From NCBI GenBank assembly GCA_937911045.1, contig CALEPX010000100.1:1-34332 (forward strand): DNA of 34,332 bases. The letters run 5' to 3'. The notes under the pieces were generated by a model that was not told the origin of the DNA, did no database searches, and worked only from the letters and a program-made list of their open reading frames with translations. Position numbers and translations under genes: made by a program. Below, in pieces: positions 32,565 through 34,332 of the stretch. Numbering within the stretch: position 1 is the stretch's first letter; every line of letters starts with the position of its first letter. Source of the DNA: an uncultured Fretibacterium sp. (GTDB lineage: Bacteria > Synergistota > Synergistia > Synergistales > Aminobacteriaceae).

Positions 32565-34057
32565 AAATATTCGTTGATGCTTGCCGCAGCTCTGCGTCCT
32601 TCACCCATTGCGAGAATTACCGTGGCTGCTCCGAGAACTATGTCTCCACCGGCCCAAACTCTAGGAATGCTGGTCTTCTGGTTTTCGTCAACGATGATAT
32701 TTCCGCGTTTCGTTACGTTCAAGCCCTTCGTAGTCTGAGCCATTAACGGGTTGGATTCGTTGCCAAGAGCCACAACTGCTGCGTCGATATCGAGAACGTG
32801 TTCTGTTCCCGGCATTGCGACTGGTTTACGTCTGCCGGAAGCGTCTGGTTCACCGAGTTCGTAGTTTAATAACTCAACGCCGATTAACTTGCCTTTCTCA
32901 TCACCGATGAATTTTGTCGGGTTCTCAAGGAAATGAAAGTCTACACCTTCTTCGATAGCGTGAGCAACTTCTTCAGCACGAGCCGGCATTTCCGCACGGG
33001 TTCGGCGATACACGCAGTAAACTTTCTCCGCGCCAAGTCTCAGAGCAGTTCTCGCACCGTCCATAGCAACGTTTCCGCCACCGAATACAGCAACACGTTT
33101 CGCAGTATATAACGGTGTGGCAGCATGTTCTGTGTCATAAGCTTTCATCAAGTTCGAGCGCGTCAAATACTCGTTCGCACTGAATACGCCGACTAAATTC
33201 TCGCCCTCGATGCCCAAGAATTTCGGAAGCCCTGCACCCGTTCCGACGAATGCAGCGTCATAACCTTCACTGTCGAGTAATTGCTCAAGAGTTTCGGTTC
33301 TGCCGACTAAGAAGCTTGTTTTGAACTCAACGCCCATTTTCTTCAAGTTCTCGACTTCTTTAGCGACGATTTCTTTGGGAAGTCTGAACTCTGGAATCCC
33401 GTAGACCATAACGCCGCCGGTTTTCTGGAACGCTTCAAAAACTGTAACGCTATGACCAGCACGTCTTGTGTCAGCAGCAACTGTCAATCCTGCAGGACCT
33501 GAACCAATGATTGCGACTTTCTTGCCGGTATCGGGCGCAGGTGTTGGAACTGTGATTTGATTATTAGCTCTCTCCCAGTCAGCGACGTATCTTTCAAGAC
33601 GACCAATAGCAACGGCTTTCTCCGGAGCTTTGAGCATCTTGCCGACTGTGCAGAAGCTTTGACATTGCTTTTCCTGAGGGCAGACTCTTCCGCAAATTGC
33701 CGGCAGCAAATTCGTTTGCTTAATCGTATCGACTGCGCCTTTGAAATCTCCCTGCTGAATCTTCGCGATAAATTCCGGGATCGGCACTCCAACCGGACAG
33801 CCTTTTTTGCACGGAGCGGCTCCGCACTGAATACATCTCTCAGCCTCAACCCGCGCTTGTGTCTCAGTGTAGCCTAATGCAACTTCTGACATGTTATGAG
33901 CACGAACCATAGGCTCTTGTGAGGGCATTTCCTGCATAGGTATTGCTGTTCTGTCTTTGGGAGTTAATTTTGTTCCGGCTGATTTTTTCGCGTCAATATC
34001 CGCCCAAAGTTTCGCGGCTTCTTCCTGCAACATTTCCGTAGTCTTGTGTTCACTCAT
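32552..34057 (-). CDS. nfnB: NfnB, large subunit of electron-bifurcating Fd:NADP+ reductase
   Basis: NfnAB reversibly couples reduced ferredoxin plus NADH to two NADPH by flavin-based bifurcation. The 501 residues have two iron-sulfur cysteine groups (75, 78, 83, 87 in CIQCGAAPCKKGC; 122, 126, 132, 136 in CGRVCPQEKQCQSFC), an FAD site GSGPAG at 185-190, GGVMVYGIPEFRLPK, an NADP site VFGGGNVAMDGARTA and the FAD-closing GAATVILAMGEGRRAA. Such proteins are often annotated as glutamate synthase small chain (gltD/gltA); the adjacent nfnA, three bases upstream, and absence of the large glutamate synthase subunit favour Nfn. The N-terminal extension of about 70 residues is in the family range. Confidence 0.88.
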   Translation of the reverse strand: MSEHKTTEMLQEEAAKLWADIDAKKSAGTKLTPKDRTAIPMQEMPSQEPMVRAHNMSEVALGYTETQARVEAERCIQCGAAPCKKGCPVGVPIPEFIAKIQQGDFKGAVDTIKQTNLLPAICGRVCPQEKQCQSFCTVGKMLKAPEKAVAIGRLERYVADWERANNQITVPTPAPDTGKKVAIIGSGPAGLTVAADTRRAGHSVTVFEAFQKTGGVMVYGIPEFRLPKEIVAKEVENLKKMGVEFKTSFLVGRTETLEQLLDSEGYDAAFVGTGAGLPKFLGIEGENLVGVFSANEYLTRSNLMKAYDTEHAATPLYTAKRVAVFGGGNVAMDGARTALRLGAEKVYCVYRRTRAEMPARAEEVAHAIEEGVDFHFLENPTKFIGDEKGKLIGVELLNYELGEPDASGRRKPVAMPGTEHVLDIDAAVVALGNESNPLMAQTTKGLNVTKRGNIIVDENQKTSIPRVWAGGDIVLGAATVILAMGEGRRAAASINEYLASK

Positions 34058-34060
34058 GAT

Positions 34061-34312
34061 TTACGCCTTCTTTCCTGCATCGAGTCCGATTCTGCACTTG
34101 TGGTCTGCTTCACGTTCTTTGTCCTTGAAAGCTGTCATTCTCTGCATCATGTTATCAAAATCAACTTCATAACCGTTAAATTCAGGGCCGTCAACACAAA
34201 CGAATTTCGTTTGTCCACCGACACTTACACGGCAGCAGCCGCACATTCCTGTACCGTCAATCATGATTGTGTTCAATGATGTTGTAATAGGAACTCCGAA
34301 AGGTTTCGCAGC
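34061..34312 (-). CDS. nfnA: NfnA, C-terminal part
   Basis: About 84 residues are present: KPFGVPITTSLNTIMIDGTG, then MCGCCRVSVGG and KFVCVDGPEFNGYEVDF, the [2Fe-2S]-binding end of the NfnA subunit (dihydroorotate dehydrogenase electron-transfer subunit-like), with the cysteines in MCGCC and FVC. The rest, with FAD and NAD domains, lies beyond the contig end. The open frame beyond 34312 is adapter-derived and not part of the protein. It is coupled to nfnB by a three-base gap. Confidence 0.9.
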   Translation of the reverse strand, partial: AAKPFGVPITTSLNTIMIDGTGMCGCCRVSVGGQTKFVCVDGPEFNGYEVDFDNMMQRMTAFKDKEREADHKCRIGLDAGKKA

Positions 34313-34332
34313 AGATCGGAAGAGCACACGTC
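34313..34332 (+). other. Illumina TruSeq adapter sequence
   Basis: The last 20 bases are AGATCGGAAGAGCACACGTC, identical to the start of the standard TruSeq read-1 adapter. It is a library artefact left at the contig end and should be trimmed. Confidence 0.98.

Noticed and set aside
32552..34057. Glutamate synthase small subunit (gltD)
   Set aside because: The preceding gene is NfnA, with a three-base gap, and no large glutamate synthase subunit is present, so the bifurcating Nfn complex is the better call.

Overview
The window is a metagenome-type contig whose main body (about 1,135 to 34,312) looks like a low-to-medium G+C member of the Synergistetes (Synergistaceae type, probably gut or rumen). 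Evidence: two exported proteins end in a Gly-rich, Cys-containing motif plus one membrane span and a basic tail, the pattern of the Synergist-CTERM sorting signal; TTG starts are frequent; and the gene content fits an anaerobic amino-acid/organic-acid fermenter (TAXI-TRAP importer, B12-dependent ribonucleotide reductase, Na+-translocating decarboxylase beta subunit, NfnAB, exported FMN/FAD reductase). The species is not identified.

Both ends are suspect. Bases 1 to about 1,135 have visibly higher G+C and hold three truncated foreign pieces (a family 2 glycosyltransferase start, a radical SAM protein lacking its cluster motif, an MsrA C-terminus) that stop abruptly where the Synergistetes reading frame begins. 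The last 20 bases (34,313-34,332) are Illumina TruSeq adapter, not genome.

Layout of the main body. 1.13-4.4 kb: end of a Synergist-CTERM protein, then clpB. 4.5-10 kb: an accessory patch with a very large exported leucine-rich-repeat/lipase-fold protein whose signal-peptide region is split by a 141-bp inverted-repeat element beside a 12-base C tract, remnants of a RelBE toxin-antitoxin pair, and an Rpn-family nuclease with an in-frame 12-bp minisatellite. 10-12.4 kb: serC-serA (serine synthesis). 12.4-14.3 kb: two paralogous glycosyltransferases on the minus strand, one frameshifted. 14.4-17.5 kb: TAXI binding protein and fused TRAP permease, transcribed divergently from the glycosyltransferases by promoters that share one -35 site. 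17.8-26.4 kb: a long minus-strand block oadB-whiA-pgk-tpiA-exported unknown-nrdJ, with an intrinsic-terminator hairpin just upstream of nrdJ. 26.4-31.6 kb: an exported Sel1/TPR protein, a double-FMN-domain flavoprotein reductase and a glycerate kinase. 31.6-32.5 kb: a bacterial-type poly(ADP-ribose) glycohydrolase. 32.5-34.3 kb: nfnB and the end of nfnA.

Together: glycerate kinase, Pgk and TpiA are three-carbon steps; SerA/SerC draw 3-phosphoglycerate into serine; NfnAB balances NADH, NADPH and ferredoxin; OadB would export Na+; the exported flavoprotein is probably a terminal reductase for an organic acid. The most interesting material is the 8.4-10 kb patch (element insertion plus homopolymer tract in a surface-protein gene beside a decayed toxin-antitoxin and a recombination-promoting nuclease). 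I saw no rRNA, tRNA or CRISPR array.
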